A stretch of 64,000 nucleotides of DNA from Halobacillus salinarum (GCF_022919095.1 NZ_CP095073.1:2976001-3040000), one strand, 5' to 3'; positions 16,279-28,714 are shown, numbered from the stretch's first letter. The notes: generated by a model from the letters alone, not told the origin. A program made the numbers and translations.

Positions 16279-17274
16279 TTATTGATCTTCTTTCAGCATG
16301 GCATCTGCAACCTGCTTGGATAACACTTCTGCAGACAGCGGCCCGCCAAATGTCCATGTATCGCCAGGCATTTTATAGGTGCGTCCTTCTTTAACAAAAT
16401 CCAAGTCTTCCCAAACTGGATTTCCTTTTAACTGATTATTGAATATATTGTCATTATCCTGCACGATATAGAAAAATGAAGAATCCTGATAGTTTTGCAA
16501 AGTTTCTACGGTAGTAGAAGTATATCCGTAGGTTTCCAGTTTATCAGACTCATAAGCATTCTGCATCCCCATCTTATTCATAACATGAGATACAATCGAA
16601 TTATCAGTAAACAATCGAAGTGTCGGCGTATTTTGGGAAGTAAAGGCCTGGGTAATCACATAATTGACATCCTTATGCCCAGCGTCCGCCAACCTTTGCT
16701 TCTGATCCTCGAAGGTTTTTTCCATATGAGAGACGACTTCTTTTGCTTTATCTTCCTTATCTACAGCTTTTGCCACTGTATTAAATTCATCCAGCATATT
16801 CTTATACTGGTCTTTGGCGCTTTCTTCAGAGTAAGGCTCAAACATAATAGTCGGAGCAATTTCTTTCAACTGATCCGCAATTCCTTCGTGCCTGAATTTT
16901 ACCCCGATGATCAAATCTGGATCCATGCGGGAAATTGCTTCAAGGTTGGGTTCCGCACGTGTTCCAACATCCTCAACTTTATCACTGAAAGGAATGCCGA
17001 CATCTACCCAATCTCCATAAGAATCCAACCCTGCAACGCCAACTGGTTCCATGCCCAGCGCCTGCAGATCCTCGGCATAGGTCCATTCTAAAACAACAAC
17101 CTTCTTCGGCGTACCTTTAATCGTTTGCTCCCCAAGAGCATCCTCAATTTTTACGGAGCGCTCAGAATTGTCTCCTTCATTGTTATTCTCCGAACTTTCC
17201 TCATTATTCGAACTGCTGCAAGCCGCAAGAACAGTTAGAACGATAATTGTAAGCCACAAGAACGATTTCTTCAT
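16279..17274 (-). CDS. Iron-siderophore-binding lipoprotein (YfiY/FecB-like)
   Basis: A 331-residue ABC binding protein that captures ferric siderophore outside the membrane. The lipobox LAAC ends the signal peptide at Cys 19, followed by a Ser/Asn/Glu linker. The periplasmic-binding-protein fold has the usual motifs: PKKVVVLEWTYAEDLQALG and NLEAISRMDPDLIIG. The overall sequence recalls the hydroxamate/citrate-type binding proteins YfiY and FecB. It is the first gene of the operon with the fused permease and lies under two Fur boxes. Confidence 0.88.
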   Translation of the reverse strand: MKKSFLWLTIIVLTVLAACSSSNNEESSENNNEGDNSERSVKIEDALGEQTIKGTPKKVVVLEWTYAEDLQALGMEPVGVAGLDSYGDWVDVGIPFSDKVEDVGTRAEPNLEAISRMDPDLIIGVKFRHEGIADQLKEIAPTIMFEPYSEESAKDQYKNMLDEFNTVAKAVDKEDKAKEVVSHMEKTFEDQKQRLADAGHKDVNYVITQAFTSQNTPTLRLFTDNSIVSHVMNKMGMQNAYESDKLETYGYTSTTVETLQNYQDSSFFYIVQDNDNIFNNQLKGNPVWEDLDFVKEGRTYKMPGDTWTFGGPLSAEVLSKQVADAMLKEDQ

Positions 17275-17345
17275 CTGTTTATCAACCTTTCATTATGTAT
17301 TAGAGTAAGAAAAACCCTGTTCTGCTAAATGCTTTCAGTTGAAAA

Positions 17346-17360
17346 GGATTCTCATTATCA
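17346..17360 (-). promoter_or_regulatory. Second Fur box (weaker)
   Basis: On the minus strand TGATAATGAGAATCC keeps the left arm of the TGATAATNATTATCA consensus. It lies just downstream of the -10 element. Confidence 0.5.
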
Positions 17361-17372
17361 TTTATATTCGAT

Positions 17373-17401
17373 ATGTTACCTAAGTCTTACTTTTTTGTCA
17401 A
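17373..17401 (-). promoter_or_regulatory. Sigma-A promoter of the siderophore operon
   Basis: On the minus strand, -35 TTGACA and -10 TAACAT with a 17 bp spacer, bracketed by the two Fur boxes. Confidence 0.75.
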
Positions 17402-17416
17402 TGATAATCTTTATCA
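17402..17416 (-). promoter_or_regulatory. Fur box
   Basis: TGATAATCTTTATCA matches the Fur consensus TGATAATNATTATCA at all but one position and abuts the -35 element, so iron repression is expected. Confidence 0.75.
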
Positions 17417-17482
17417 ATTAGTTTTTAAAAGTAAGCAAGGTCCCTTTCCGTTTTTACTCACTGCATTTCTCCTCAGTAAATC

Positions 17483-17509
17483 AGCGCCCGGCTTTTAGGC
17501 CAGGGCGCT
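17483..17509 (-). terminator. Terminator-like hairpin after ilvA
   Basis: AGCGCCC/GGGCGCT stem with an inner GGC/GCC. The T-run is short. Confidence 0.55.
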
Positions 17510-17514
17510 GTCAT

Positions 17515-18474
17515 TTACGCGATCACTATTTTTTTAGGAGCTGCTAGCTTGTGGATCGTTGGCAGTTTAGCGATGTCCATGTTACCTCCACTCAGTATTA
17601 CTCCCGTGTGCTTTTTCTTCCAATTAGCATCTTCATCCAGAAGCGCTGCAAGAGCAGTTGCTCCAGCCCCTTCTACTAAGGTTTTCTCCCTTTCGAGCAG
17701 CTGCAGCATAGCCTTAGCAATATAATGTTCATCGACTTTAACTACCCGATCCACGTATTTTTGAATACACTGAAAGGTTAGTCTTCCTCTTTCTTTCACA
17801 GCAATCCCATCAGCTATAGTGGAGCACGAAGTCAGCTTTTGTGGACCTGTTTTATAGAAAGCATTATAAGTGGCTGGCGCCTTCGCCGATTGAACACCGA
17901 TGATTTCAATCTCAGGCTTTAATTGTTTAGCGGCAAATGCCACTCCACTAATTAGACCTCCACCACCGATCGGTACAATCAGTCTCTCTAGCTCTGGCTG
18001 CTGCTGAAGCATTTCGACAGCAATCGTCCCTTGTCCCGCCATGACGTCAAAATCATCAAACGGGTGAACAAAGGTAGCGCCGCTCCGTTTCTGTTCTTCC
18101 AGTGCAGCCTTGTATGCCTCTTGAAAAGACTCGCCAGTAAGAACAATGCTCGCTCCATAGCCTTCTGTGGCTTGTATTTTTGCTTTAGGAGTCGCTTCCG
18201 GCATAAAGATCGTAGCTTTTATCCCTCTTTTTGAAGCTGCCATGGCTACTCCCTGTGCATGGTTTCCTGCAGAAGCAGCGATCACTCCACAGTCCGCTTC
18301 CTCCTTAGCCAGACTAGCGACTTTGTATGAAGCTCCTCTGACCTTGAAGGCGCCTGTTTTCTGCTGGTTTTCCATTTTAAAATAAACGTTTTGATCTGTT
18401 TGCTGATTAAGCGTAGAAGAAGTTTCAAGAGGAGTGCGGTGTACAACCTCCTGCAACTTTTCATGTGCATCCAT
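17515..18474 (-). CDS. ilvA: Threonine deaminase, short form without regulatory domain
   Basis: Converts threonine to 2-oxobutyrate, the first step to isoleucine. The PLP lysine is in GAFKVRGA, and the glycine loop SAGNHAQG and VPIGGGGLISG follow. At 319 residues it lacks the C-terminal ACT-like regulatory domain of B. subtilis IlvA and resembles TdcB-type enzymes, so it may escape isoleucine feedback. It is the last gene of the ilv-leu operon, which argues for a biosynthetic role. The ATG at 18474 has no ribosome site. Homology continues upstream (FLTLAKV before MDAHEKL), so the true start is probably near 18500. Confidence 0.85.
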   Translation of the reverse strand: MDAHEKLQEVVHRTPLETSSTLNQQTDQNVYFKMENQQKTGAFKVRGASYKVASLAKEEADCGVIAASAGNHAQGVAMAASKRGIKATIFMPEATPKAKIQATEGYGASIVLTGESFQEAYKAALEEQKRSGATFVHPFDDFDVMAGQGTIAVEMLQQQPELERLIVPIGGGGLISGVAFAAKQLKPEIEIIGVQSAKAPATYNAFYKTGPQKLTSCSTIADGIAVKERGRLTFQCIQKYVDRVVKVDEHYIAKAMLQLLEREKTLVEGAGATALAALLDEDANWKKKHTGVILSGGNMDIAKLPTIHKLAAPKKIVIA

Positions 18475-18524
18475 TACTTTAGCTAGCGTTAAGAAATCCC
18501 CAACGTCTTCACTCCCTTTATTAG

Positions 18525-19103
18525 TTATGCTTTTTCGAATTGGTCAATTTTATCTTCATAGGTTAAGGTAACTGATATTTCATCCCAACCATTTAGAAGC
18601 ATTTCCTTCTGGTAAGGCTGGATGTCAAAGGTGGCACTGAATCCTTCGTCATCCTGCACTACCTGAGATTTAAGATCTACAAACAGTGATAGAGACTGCT
18701 GTTCAGCCTTTTCAATTATTTCTTTCGTTTCCGTTTGTGATAATTGGATTGGCAGAATACCATTTTTAAAACAATTGTTATAAAAAATGTCTGCAAAGCT
18801 TGACGCGATCACCACTTTAAACCCGTAATCCTGTATGGCCCACGGTGCGTGTTCACGAGATGAGCCGCAGCCAAAGTTTTCCCCTGCTACCATAATAGAG
18901 GCATCTTTGTACTTAAGATCATTCAAGGAAAAGTCGTCACGCAGTGCTCCATCTTCGTTAAAACGCCAATTGTAAAAGAGAAATTGACCAAATCCCTGTC
19001 GTTCAATACGTTTAAGAAACTGCTTAGGAATAATTTGATCCGTATCAATATTGGCACGATTTAATGGATAAACTAAACCTTTGTGCTGTTTCAACGGTTC
19101 CAT
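18525..19103 (-). CDS. leuD: 3-isopropylmalate dehydratase small subunit
   Basis: Small subunit of the isomerase that converts 2- to 3-isopropylmalate in leucine synthesis. The swivelling-domain motif FGCGSSREHAPWAI is at about residues 74-87, and the PLNRANIDTDQIIPKQFLK start is typical. The 192-residue length is normal. It is translated 4 bp after leuC. Confidence 0.95.
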   Translation of the reverse strand: MEPLKQHKGLVYPLNRANIDTDQIIPKQFLKRIERQGFGQFLFYNWRFNEDGALRDDFSLNDLKYKDASIMVAGENFGCGSSREHAPWAIQDYGFKVVIASSFADIFYNNCFKNGILPIQLSQTETKEIIEKAEQQSLSLFVDLKSQVVQDDEGFSATFDIQPYQKEMLLNGWDEISVTLTYEDKIDQFEKA

Positions 19104-19107
19104 TGCC

Positions 19108-20526
19108 TTAACCTCCTACTGCACTTGCGTATTTTCTTACATCCACAAAGTGCCCTTCAAGCGCTGCTGCTGCTGCCATTTCTGGACTGACTAAATGCGT
19201 TCTTGCTCCATTTCCCTGGCGACCTTCAAAATTCCTGTTCGAAGTGGATGCGCAGCGTTCACCTGGCGGAACGACATCGTCATTCATGGCAAGACACATG
19301 CTGCAGCCTGCGTCCCGCCATTCAAATCCAGCAGTTAAAAAGACCGTATCAAGTCCTTCCGCTTCCGCTGCTTCCTTTACGGATCTTGAACCTGGCACTA
19401 CAATGGCCTTCACATTTTCGTGAACTCTGCCGCCCCGCACTATTTCAGCAGCTTTTCTTAAGTCTCCCAATCGTGAATTCGTGCAGGAACCAATGAACAC
19501 GTGTTCCACAGGAATGGATTGAATATCTTGATTCGCTTCCAGCCCCATGTAATCGATAGCTCTTTGCACACCATCCTGGTCTTCTTCCTTCCTAAAAGCA
19601 GATGGGTCTGGTACTTGTCCACTTACAGGTACGCATTGTGAAGGATTAGTTCCCCACGTAACTTGAGGTTCGATTTCATTAGCATGAATTTCAACTGTTT
19701 CATCATAGACACACCCTTCATCTGAGGCAAGGGCAAGCCATTCTTCAGCTGCCTGTTCAAAGGCTTCTTCTTTGGGTACGTGACGTTTTCCTCGCAAATA
19801 TTCCACTGTAGTTTCGTCTGGACTGATCAATCCTGCCCGTGCTCCTGCTTCAATCGACATATTACAGACCGTCATGCGCTCTTCCATCGTTAAGTTGTGA
19901 ACAGCTTCGCCGGTATATTCAATGACATAACCTGTCCCGAACCGAACGCCATATTTTCCGATAACCGCAAGAATAAGGTCTTTAGCTGTTACTCCTGTTC
20001 CAAGTTCGCCATCCACTTTCACTTGCAAAGTCTTTGGAGGAGTCTGCCATAACGTCTGCGTAGCGAGAACGTGCTCGACTTCACTTGTACCAATCCCAAA
20101 CGCCAAGGCGCCAAAAGCGCCGTGTGTCGAGGTATGACTATCCCCACAAACAATCGTCTTACCCGGCTGAGTAAGTCCTAGCTCTGGACCAATAACGTGC
20201 ACAATGCCCTGGTCAGGATGGTCTATATCAGCAAGTCTAACCCCGAACTCCTTACAGTTTTGTTCCAAAGTTTCCATTTGTTTTTTGGACACCATATCTT
20301 TAATAATGTGGCGGTGAATGGTTGGTACATTATGATCCATTGTAGCAAAAGTATTTTCCGGTCTTCTTACTTTTCTACCACTCATCCGCAGTCCTTCAAA
20401 CGCTTGAGGAGAAGTTACTTCATGGATCAAATGCAGGTCAATATAAATGAGGTCAGGCTTGCTCTCCTCTCTATGGACAACGTGCTTATCCCATATTTTT
20501 TCTACAATCGTTTTCGCTTGACTCAA
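19108..20526 (-). CDS. leuC: 3-isopropylmalate dehydratase large subunit
   Basis: Aconitase-family large subunit (472 residues) carrying the 4Fe-4S cluster. Cluster ligands are in [10 protein letters not shown] and the CSMCLAMN motif near residue 410. [12 protein letters not shown] and [10 protein letters not shown] complete the active site. It pairs with leuD immediately downstream. Confidence 0.95.
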   Translation of the reverse strand: MSQAKTIVEKIWDKHVVHREESKPDLIYIDLHLIHEVTSPQAFEGLRMSGRKVRRPENTFATMDHNVPTIHRHIIKDMVSKKQMETLEQNCKEFGVRLADIDHPDQGIVHVIGPELGLTQPGKTIVCGDSHTSTHGAFGALAFGIGTSEVEHVLATQTLWQTPPKTLQVKVDGELGTGVTAKDLILAVIGKYGVRFGTGYVIEYTGEAVHNLTMEERMTVCNMSIEAGARAGLISPDETTVEYLRGKRHVPKEEAFEQAAEEWLALASDEGCVYDETVEIHANEIEPQVTWGTNPSQCVPVSGQVPDPSAFRKEEDQDGVQRAIDYMGLEANQDIQSIPVEHVFIGSCTNSRLGDLRKAAEIVRGGRVHENVKAIVVPGSRSVKEAAEAEGLDTVFLTAGFEWRDAGCSMCLAMNDDVVPPGERCASTSNRNFEGRQGNGARTHLVSPEMAAAAALEGHFVDVRKYASAVGG

Positions 20527-20554
20527 GTTTCACCCTCTCCTTTCCTTTTCCAGA

Positions 20555-21661
20555 TTAGGCATAACACCTCATAATGTTTTCCGTAGTATCGTTAGAACTG
20601 ATCTGTTCAATCACTTTTGCCGCCATTTCACTTCCGCTTACTTCCACTCCATCGTGTACAGCTAGGTCAGCCGTGTGGAAACGGGCATCCAGTACCTCTT
20701 TTACTGCGTTTTCCACTTGTTCGGCTTCTTCTTCTAATTGAAAAGAATACTTAAGCATCATGGCAGCGGAGAGGATAGCCGCGAGCGGATTGGCTTTATT
20801 CTGCCCCGCAATATCCGGCGCTGACCCGTGAACCGGTTCATACAGCCCTACTCCGTCACTTCTGATACTTGCTGATGGCAGCATACCCAAGGAGCCAGTC
20901 AAAACGGAAGCTTCATCGCTGAGAATGTCACCGAACATGTTTTCTGTCACAATGACGTCAAAGGAAGAAGGGCTTGTGATCAGCTTCATCGCAGCAGCAT
21001 CGACTAACATATGCTCAACTGTGACGTCTGGATATTCTTTGCTCTTTTCTTCCACAACTTCACGCCACATTCGGCTCGATTCTAGAACATTTGCTTTATC
21101 TACAGAAGTGAGGTGCTTGCGTCTCACACGGGCACTTTGGAAAGCTTGATCAACAATCCGAACGATTTCACTGTGTGAGTAAGCAAGGGTGTCAACCACT
21201 TCTTTCCCACCGTTGCGTCGTTCGCTCGGCTCTCCAAAATACAACCCTCCGGTCAATTCTCTTACAATTAACAAATCACTGCCTGAAACGACTTCTTCTT
21301 TTAATGGTGAGGCATGGAGCAGCTGCTTAAATCCTTTAATCGGTCTAAGGTTTGCGAACAGCTCCATTTTTTTACGGATGCCTAAGAGACCTTTTTCTGG
21401 ACGCATATGACCAGGCAGGTGGTCCCATTGCGGGCCACCCACCGCTCCTAAAAGAATGGCATCTGCTTTTTTGCATGCCGCCACTGTATCTTCCGGCAGC
21501 GGGGTACCCTGGCTGTCTATGGCTGCCCCTCCTATTTCGTGTGACTCAAATGTAAACGTATGATGGTAACGCTCAGCAACAGCTTCCAGTACTTTTTTTG
21601 CTGCTTTTGTAACTTCTTGCCCGATCCCATCACCAGGCAGCATAACGATATGCTTCTTCAT
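20555..21661 (-). CDS. leuB: 3-isopropylmalate dehydrogenase
   Basis: NAD-dependent oxidative decarboxylation of 3-isopropylmalate to 2-oxoisocaproate. The 368-residue enzyme shows the family motifs [31 protein letters not shown] and the [12 protein letters not shown] metal-site stretch. It lies 20 bp after leuA in the operon and has an AGGAG site. Confidence 0.95.
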   Translation of the reverse strand: MKKHIVMLPGDGIGQEVTKAAKKVLEAVAERYHHTFTFESHEIGGAAIDSQGTPLPEDTVAACKKADAILLGAVGGPQWDHLPGHMRPEKGLLGIRKKMELFANLRPIKGFKQLLHASPLKEEVVSGSDLLIVRELTGGLYFGEPSERRNGGKEVVDTLAYSHSEIVRIVDQAFQSARVRRKHLTSVDKANVLESSRMWREVVEEKSKEYPDVTVEHMLVDAAAMKLITSPSSFDVIVTENMFGDILSDEASVLTGSLGMLPSASIRSDGVGLYEPVHGSAPDIAGQNKANPLAAILSAAMMLKYSFQLEEEAEQVENAVKEVLDARFHTADLAVHDGVEVSGSEMAAKVIEQISSNDTTENIMRCYA

Positions 21662-21681
21662 TTAGGTCTCCTCCTTTTTGA

Positions 21682-24241
<2,560 letters not shown>

Positions 24242-24261
24242 TCATCATCCTTTCGAAATTG

Positions 24262-24783
24262 TTATTTTAGTAAAGAGTAAGATTTTATCTCTGTCATTTG
24301 CGGCTGCTGGCCGCGGGTAAAAGCTGTCAAACCTGTTCTTGCTAATTCCTTGATGCCGTATGGTCTGAGCAATTCAATAATGGCATCCACTTTGTCGGAA
24401 GCCCCTGTGACTTGAACGGTCATGCTTTCCTTGCTGACGTCAATCACAGTAGCTCGGAAAGGTTCAATAATGCCCTGAATCTCACTTCGAACTTGCGGGC
24501 CGCTGATGACTTTGATCATCGCCAGCTCCCTTGCCACAATGGCCTTATCTGTAATATCAGATACTTTCAGGACATCGATTTGTTTATTCAGCTGCTTTGT
24601 CAGCTGCTCGAGTTTTCTCTCATCTTCGACTTCTACGACAAAGGTCATTTTAGAGACCCCTTCTTTTTCAGTACGGCCAACAGAAATGCTCTCAATGTTA
24701 AATTGACGCTTCGCTAACAAACCAGTGACTCTGTTTAAGACTCCACTGCGATTATGGACCATCGCGGTTACGATTCGTTTCAT
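24262..24783 (-). CDS. ilvN: Acetolactate synthase small (regulatory) subunit
   Basis: The 173-residue regulatory subunit with an N-terminal ACT domain ([20 protein letters not shown]) for valine feedback and a C-terminal ACT-like domain. The open frame extends upstream, but ATG 24783 overlaps the ilvB stop as ATGA, the classic coupled arrangement, and matches the family start. In Bacillus it is also called ilvH. Confidence 0.93.
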   Translation of the reverse strand: MKRIVTAMVHNRSGVLNRVTGLLAKRQFNIESISVGRTEKEGVSKMTFVVEVEDERKLEQLTKQLNKQIDVLKVSDITDKAIVARELAMIKVISGPQVRSEIQGIIEPFRATVIDVSKESMTVQVTGASDKVDAIIELLRPYGIKELARTGLTAFTRGQQPQMTEIKSYSLLK

Positions 24784-26495
24784 GGTTTCACCCCAATCAT
24801 TTCGTGCAGCCCTTTTCCTGGGGCAATCATCGGATAAACATTTTCTTTTTGGAGCACCCTGCAATCAATTAACGCAGGATGTGAATCTTTAAGAATTTTA
24901 GGAAGATGCTCTTCAACTTCTTCTGGTGTTTCCAATTTATACCCTGGGATTTGATAGCTTTCAGCTAGCTTTACAAAATCCGGCTGTACATCAATGATGG
25001 ATTCGGAATAGCGCTGTTCATAAAATTTTTCCTGCCACTGACGGACCATTCCAAGCGCCTGGTTATTAACAATCAGCACTTTGACTGGGAGCTTTCTTTC
25101 TTGAAGCACGGATAACTCTTGAAGGGTCATTTGAAAACCGCCATCGCCTACAACGGCAACGACTGTCGAATCCATATCTCCCAATTGGGCACCGATCGCA
25201 GCTGGGAAACCAAAGCCCATCGTCCCTAGGCCACCAGAAGTAACCCAGCGATTCGGACGTTCGAAATGGTAATACTGCGCAGCCCACATTTGATGCTGGC
25301 CAACATCAGTGGTCACAATGGCATTCCCTTTTGTATAGTCATAAACTTTTTTCATCAGCCATTGAGGAACCACACCATCGCCTGATTCATCATGCCACAG
25401 TGGGAAATCCCTTTTGTTCTTTTCCTGCTGTTCCATCCACTCCTGATGATCCAGCGGCTCGATTTGCTTTTGGTTTAAGGATTTGAGAGCAGCTTTTGCA
25501 TCGGACACAATTGGAAGGTGAGTGGGAACATTCTTGCCAATCTCTGCTGGGTCGATATCGATATGGGCTACTTTTGCTTGCGGTGCAAAATGTTTAAGAT
25601 TGCCGGTCAACCGGTCATCAAACCTTGCGCCGATATTAATAAGCAGATCACATTCATACAGTGCCATATTCGCAGCATAAGTCCCGTGCATCCCTGCCAT
25701 GCCAAGAGAAAGATCATCACTTCCAGGGTAGCTTCCTAAGCCAAGAAGGGTGTTGGCAACAGGAAGCTGATAATTTCTAACGAATTCCTTCAGCTCTTCA
25801 GAACCGCCGGAATGAATAACTCCAGCCCCTGCTAGAACTACAGGTTTCTTCGCTGTTTTTAGAGCTTCATACAATTTGTTGATTTGAAGCGGATTCGGTT
25901 TTACCGTAGGTTGATAACCAGGCAAGTGAAACTTTGATTCCACTTTTTCTTCCGTTACCGTTGCGCATATATCTTTCGGAATATCCACAACGACAGGTCC
26001 TGGTCGGCCGGTAGTTGCAATATGAAAGGCTTCTTTTACTATTCTTGGCAATTCTTCAATATGCTGAACTTGATAATTGTGTTTCGTAATCGGGGTCGTA
26101 ATTCCCATTACATCTGACTCCTGAAAAGCATCCGTACCAATTACCCCTTTTGCTACCTGCCCTGTAAAGATAACCAGTGGAATGGAGTCCATCATGGCAT
26201 CCGCTATTCCTGTAATCAGGTTGGTAGCCCCGGGACCCGAAGTTCCAATTACAACGCCGGCACGACCTGAGACTCTTGCATAACCTTCAGCCGCATGGAC
26301 AGCTCCTTGCTCATGCCGTGGCAGGATATGTTCAAAGCTCCCTTTTGCACGGTATAAAGCATCGTAGATAGGTAATACCGCTCCTCCCGGGTAACCAAAT
26401 AAGGTCTCTACTCCCTGATCTACTAAAGCTTCTACAAGTAAATCTGCTCCAGTCCTTGTAGTGGTTTGTTCCATCGGCTTTGTCTCTACCTTCAT
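24780..26495 (-). CDS. ilvB: Acetolactate synthase large subunit
   Basis: The 571-residue ThDP-dependent enzyme that condenses pyruvate with pyruvate or 2-oxobutyrate. The catalytic Glu lies in [15 protein letters not shown]...[14 protein letters not shown]. The ThDP/Mg motif is [21 protein letters not shown], ending with [12 protein letters not shown]. It is the first gene of an eight-gene operon (ilvB-N-C-leuA-B-C-D-ilvA). ilvD is not in the window. Expression is controlled by the T-box leader just upstream. Confidence 0.95.
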   Translation of the reverse strand: MKVETKPMEQTTTRTGADLLVEALVDQGVETLFGYPGGAVLPIYDALYRAKGSFEHILPRHEQGAVHAAEGYARVSGRAGVVIGTSGPGATNLITGIADAMMDSIPLVIFTGQVAKGVIGTDAFQESDVMGITTPITKHNYQVQHIEELPRIVKEAFHIATTGRPGPVVVDIPKDICATVTEEKVESKFHLPGYQPTVKPNPLQINKLYEALKTAKKPVVLAGAGVIHSGGSEELKEFVRNYQLPVANTLLGLGSYPGSDDLSLGMAGMHGTYAANMALYECDLLINIGARFDDRLTGNLKHFAPQAKVAHIDIDPAEIGKNVPTHLPIVSDAKAALKSLNQKQIEPLDHQEWMEQQEKNKRDFPLWHDESGDGVVPQWLMKKVYDYTKGNAIVTTDVGQHQMWAAQYYHFERPNRWVTSGGLGTMGFGFPAAIGAQLGDMDSTVVAVVGDGGFQMTLQELSVLQERKLPVKVLIVNNQALGMVRQWQEKFYEQRYSESIIDVQPDFVKLAESYQIPGYKLETPEEVEEHLPKILKDSHPALIDCRVLQKENVYPMIAPGKGLHEMIGVKP

Positions 26496-26523
26496 TTTTA
26501 AATCCCTCCTAGTATTGAGAATA

Positions 26524-26845
26524 TAAAAAAGACCTTTTCATCCTCCACTCCCCTTGGTGCGCATACTTGCGTAAAAGGAAAGAGAGGGGTGAAAAGGTCT
26601 ATGGTTTTCACGGTACCACCCTCGTTCGTGAAGCGTCCGCTTCACCTCATGGAAACCGGATTACTCCTGTTTCCTTTTGATAACAGGTGCTGTGAACACC
26701 TGGTCACGCCTACTGGTTACCGTTCAGCAGTGACACTCAAGGATGATGTCAGAATAAGCAGCGCTTCCGGGCTTCCAGCAACCCCGGCTCTCTGGGAACG
26801 CTATATCTTATTCCTTTATTCCTGTCAACGAGTTTTCAAATAAAG
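26524..26845 (-). promoter_or_regulatory. T-box leader of the ilv-leu operon
   Basis: On the minus strand the leader has a stem I with an AGAGA-type bulge region and GGGTTGCTGGAAGCCC. The T-box sequence GGTGGTACCGTG is at 26609-26620. The terminator AGACCTTTTCA/TGAAAAGGTCT followed by TTTTTT is at 26524-26600. The likely specifier is ATC (isoleucine), in TGACATCATCC after the upper stem (AATAAG/CTTATT). Uncharged tRNA would favour the antiterminator and allow transcription. Boundaries are approximate; the promoter, possibly inside the ilvE 3' end, was not found. Confidence 0.88.
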
Positions 26846-26860
26846 TTGTCGTTTAAAAAT

Positions 26861-27766
26861 TCAGCTTACCTGTACCTTATCTTCAGTGGAATATACTTTC
26901 ACACCATCGGTAGTGGTGATTTTTCTAAATTCAGACAATAAATGGCTTGTTACAGCTCCTGGTTTTCCGTCTCCTACCTGTCTTTGGTCTACTTCAACAA
27001 CCGCTATGACTTCAGCAGCTGTACCGGTTAAGAACACTTCATCTGCTACATACACATCATGACGGGTAAACGGCTGCTCTTTTACGTCATATCCTTTTTC
27101 CTTGGCCAGGTCGATGATGGCATTTCGTGTTATTCCTTCTAAAGCTCCTAAATAAGTAGGAGGTGTAAAGATCGTACCGTTTTTAACAATAAATATATTA
27201 TCAGCCGATCCTTCCGTGACATATCCCTGGTCATTCAGCATCAAAGCCTCATCCACTCCAGCTTGATTTGCTTCCATTTTTACTAAAATATTATTTAAAT
27301 AATTTAATGATTTCACTTGAGGCGGCAGAACATCCGGCCGGTTCCGGCGGCTTGAGACAGAAGCAAGCCGTACCCCTCTTTCATAAAGTTCTTTAGGAAA
27401 TAAAGCGAGTGCTTCAGCGATGACAACCACTCTTGGATTAGCGCAGCTTGTAGGATCAAGTCCTAAATTACCTGAGCCTCTGGAAACAACAACACGAATA
27501 TAAGCTGTTTCCAATTGATTCTTACGGACTGTTTCTGCAATAATCTCTTCCAGCTCCTCCTTTTCATATGGGATATTGAGCATGATAGATTTTGCAGAAT
27601 CATAAAGCCGGTTTAAATGTTCTTCAAGCTTGAATATGTTGCCTTCGTAGACGCGAATGCCTTCAAACACCCCGTCTCCATATAAGAAACCATGATCATA
27701 TACAGACACGACGGCTTCATTTTTATTGACATATTCGCCACTTAAATAAATCCATTGGCTGCTCAT
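26861..27766 (-). CDS. ilvE: Branched-chain amino-acid aminotransferase
   Basis: Class IV PLP aminotransferase, the last step to valine, leucine and isoleucine. The PLP Lys is in VKSLNYLNNILVK, with the YDHGFLYGDGVFEGIR and EGSADNIFIV motifs. The start is ATG 27766, eight bases after AAAGGAG, giving 301 residues. That short length is of the E. coli/archaeal IlvE type rather than the 360-residue Bacillus YbgE/YwaA type. It lies upstream of the T-box, so it is not under the same attenuator as the ilvB operon. Confidence 0.9.
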   Translation of the reverse strand: MSSQWIYLSGEYVNKNEAVVSVYDHGFLYGDGVFEGIRVYEGNIFKLEEHLNRLYDSAKSIMLNIPYEKEELEEIIAETVRKNQLETAYIRVVVSRGSGNLGLDPTSCANPRVVVIAEALALFPKELYERGVRLASVSSRRNRPDVLPPQVKSLNYLNNILVKMEANQAGVDEALMLNDQGYVTEGSADNIFIVKNGTIFTPPTYLGALEGITRNAIIDLAKEKGYDVKEQPFTRHDVYVADEVFLTGTAAEVIAVVEVDQRQVGDGKPGAVTSHLLSEFRKITTTDGVKVYSTEDKVQVS

Positions 27767-27830
27767 TCTCAGCACTCCTTTCTTTTATATAGTAATGGTT
27801 AAAATGACTAAAGAGTTAAAGTGATAGTGT

Positions 27831-27873
27831 GGACCCTGATGTAAGCATGCACTCTTACTTTTTTCCAGGGTCC
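27831..27873. other. Nested palindrome upstream of ilvE
   Basis: An outer 8 bp stem (GGACCCTG/CAGGGTCC) encloses an inner GTAAG/CTTAC hairpin followed on the plus strand by TTTTTT. It lies about 65-110 bp before the ilvE start. It fits no riboswitch I recognise; an operator, an RNA leader structure or an antisense terminator are possible. Confidence 0.45.
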
Positions 27874-28276
27874 CAATGGTCATTTCACATGAACCAGCTC
27901 ACCGGGTTTCGGTGTAGTTGATTGAGGACTACTTTAAACCGTATTCTCGAGTTGGTCAACAGGTTTTTAGAAAGTTTTCTGAACACTTTGATTATTCGGT
28001 TATTTAATAAAGCGTTTTCATTCGCGTCATTGTTGCTTTTACCACCTGCAACACGAGCTTCTTTTTTTCTTTTTTATCTTTCTTTATCCTCTTTTTTTAT
28101 CCTTCATGAGCTTGCCTGTTCACTGCTTAGCAAGGATAAATTGAAAGACCGGTATAAGGAGTTTTTTTCTTTTTTATTTTTTTCATTACGTATGGAAAGC
28201 TGTTGTGGATAGACGCCCTTCCGTACCTTGGACGCTCAACATATTCTGTTATATAAACGATAAAGGTGGTGGAATC
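27874..28276. other. Gene-free, T-rich stretch
   Basis: Contains a short CACCG/CGGTG hairpin at about 27900-27915 and long T-rich runs. The plus-strand open frame here starts at TTG without a ribosome site and is Phe/Leu-rich from base composition, so it was not called. Confidence 0.5.
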
Positions 28277-28411
28277 ATGGGCTTTTATGGTGGCTTTGGC
28301 GGTTTCGGCTACGGCGGCGGCTGCGGCGGATGTGGCTACGGCGGCGGATTCGCTCTAATCGTCGTATTGTTCATTCTTTTGATCATTGTCGGTGCATCTT
28401 TCTATTATTAA
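28277..28411 (+). CDS. YjcZ-type small spore membrane protein
   Basis: A 44-residue protein: a Gly/Tyr/Cys-rich head (about 1-23), then one transmembrane helix ending in IIVGASFYY. This is the YjcZ/SscA small-protein family of Bacillaceae, several members of which are made during sporulation. The ATG at 28277 follows AAAGGTGGTGG; the longer open frame upstream has no ribosome site. A terminator follows. Confidence 0.85.
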   Translation: MGFYGGFGGFGYGGGCGGCGYGGGFALIVVLFILLIIVGASFYY

Positions 28412-28450
28412 AATTAGATGCAGAAACACGGCATACTAAAAAAGAAATGA

Positions 28451-28482
28451 AAAAAATAACCAGGATTCCCCTGGTTATTTTT
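28451..28482. terminator. Terminator after the YjcZ gene
   Basis: AAAAAATAACCAG/CTGGTTATTTTTT hairpin. Its right arm is repeated at 28731-28742, beyond the inserted repeat. Confidence 0.85.
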
Positions 28483-28484
28483 TC

Positions 28485-28714
28485 AGCTTGAAGAGAAACC
28501 TTGTGTTTTTCTTCAAGCTTTTTTTCTTACCGCCAGAAGGGATGACTCCTTCCCTTTCCGGGGACAAGCACCCGAGCTTCCTCTAGAAACCCACGATCGG
28601 CGATCCCGGCTCACTCGATCTTCCGCAGGAGTGGAAGGGACCTCACTCTTTGGTTTCTTTAAAGACAGAAAAAGACTCTCCTTCACCTAGCTAGATGGAG
28701 GAGAGTCTTCTTCG
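28485..28714 (+). repeat. Dispersed structured repeat, copy 2
   Basis: Second copy of the element at 6433-6664. The 5' hairpin AGCTTGAAGA/TCTTCAAGCT (28485-28519) is followed by T7. The central imperfect inverted repeat begins CTTCCCTTTCCGG near 28549 and ends GGAGTGGAAGGG near 28639. The 3' hairpin is AAGACTCTCC/GGAGAGTCTT. Compared with copy 1 the 5' stem has a paired change (TTGTAGA/TCTACAA to TTGAAGA/TCTTCAA), so structure is kept. The copy is flanked by the 15 bp direct repeat CCCCTGGTTATTTTT (28468-28482 and 28728-28742), as expected of an insertion. Confidence 0.75.

Noticed and set aside
27922-28212. 96-residue plus-strand frame
   Set aside because: TTG start without a ribosome site, and composition (Phe/Leu/Ser) that follows T-rich DNA.
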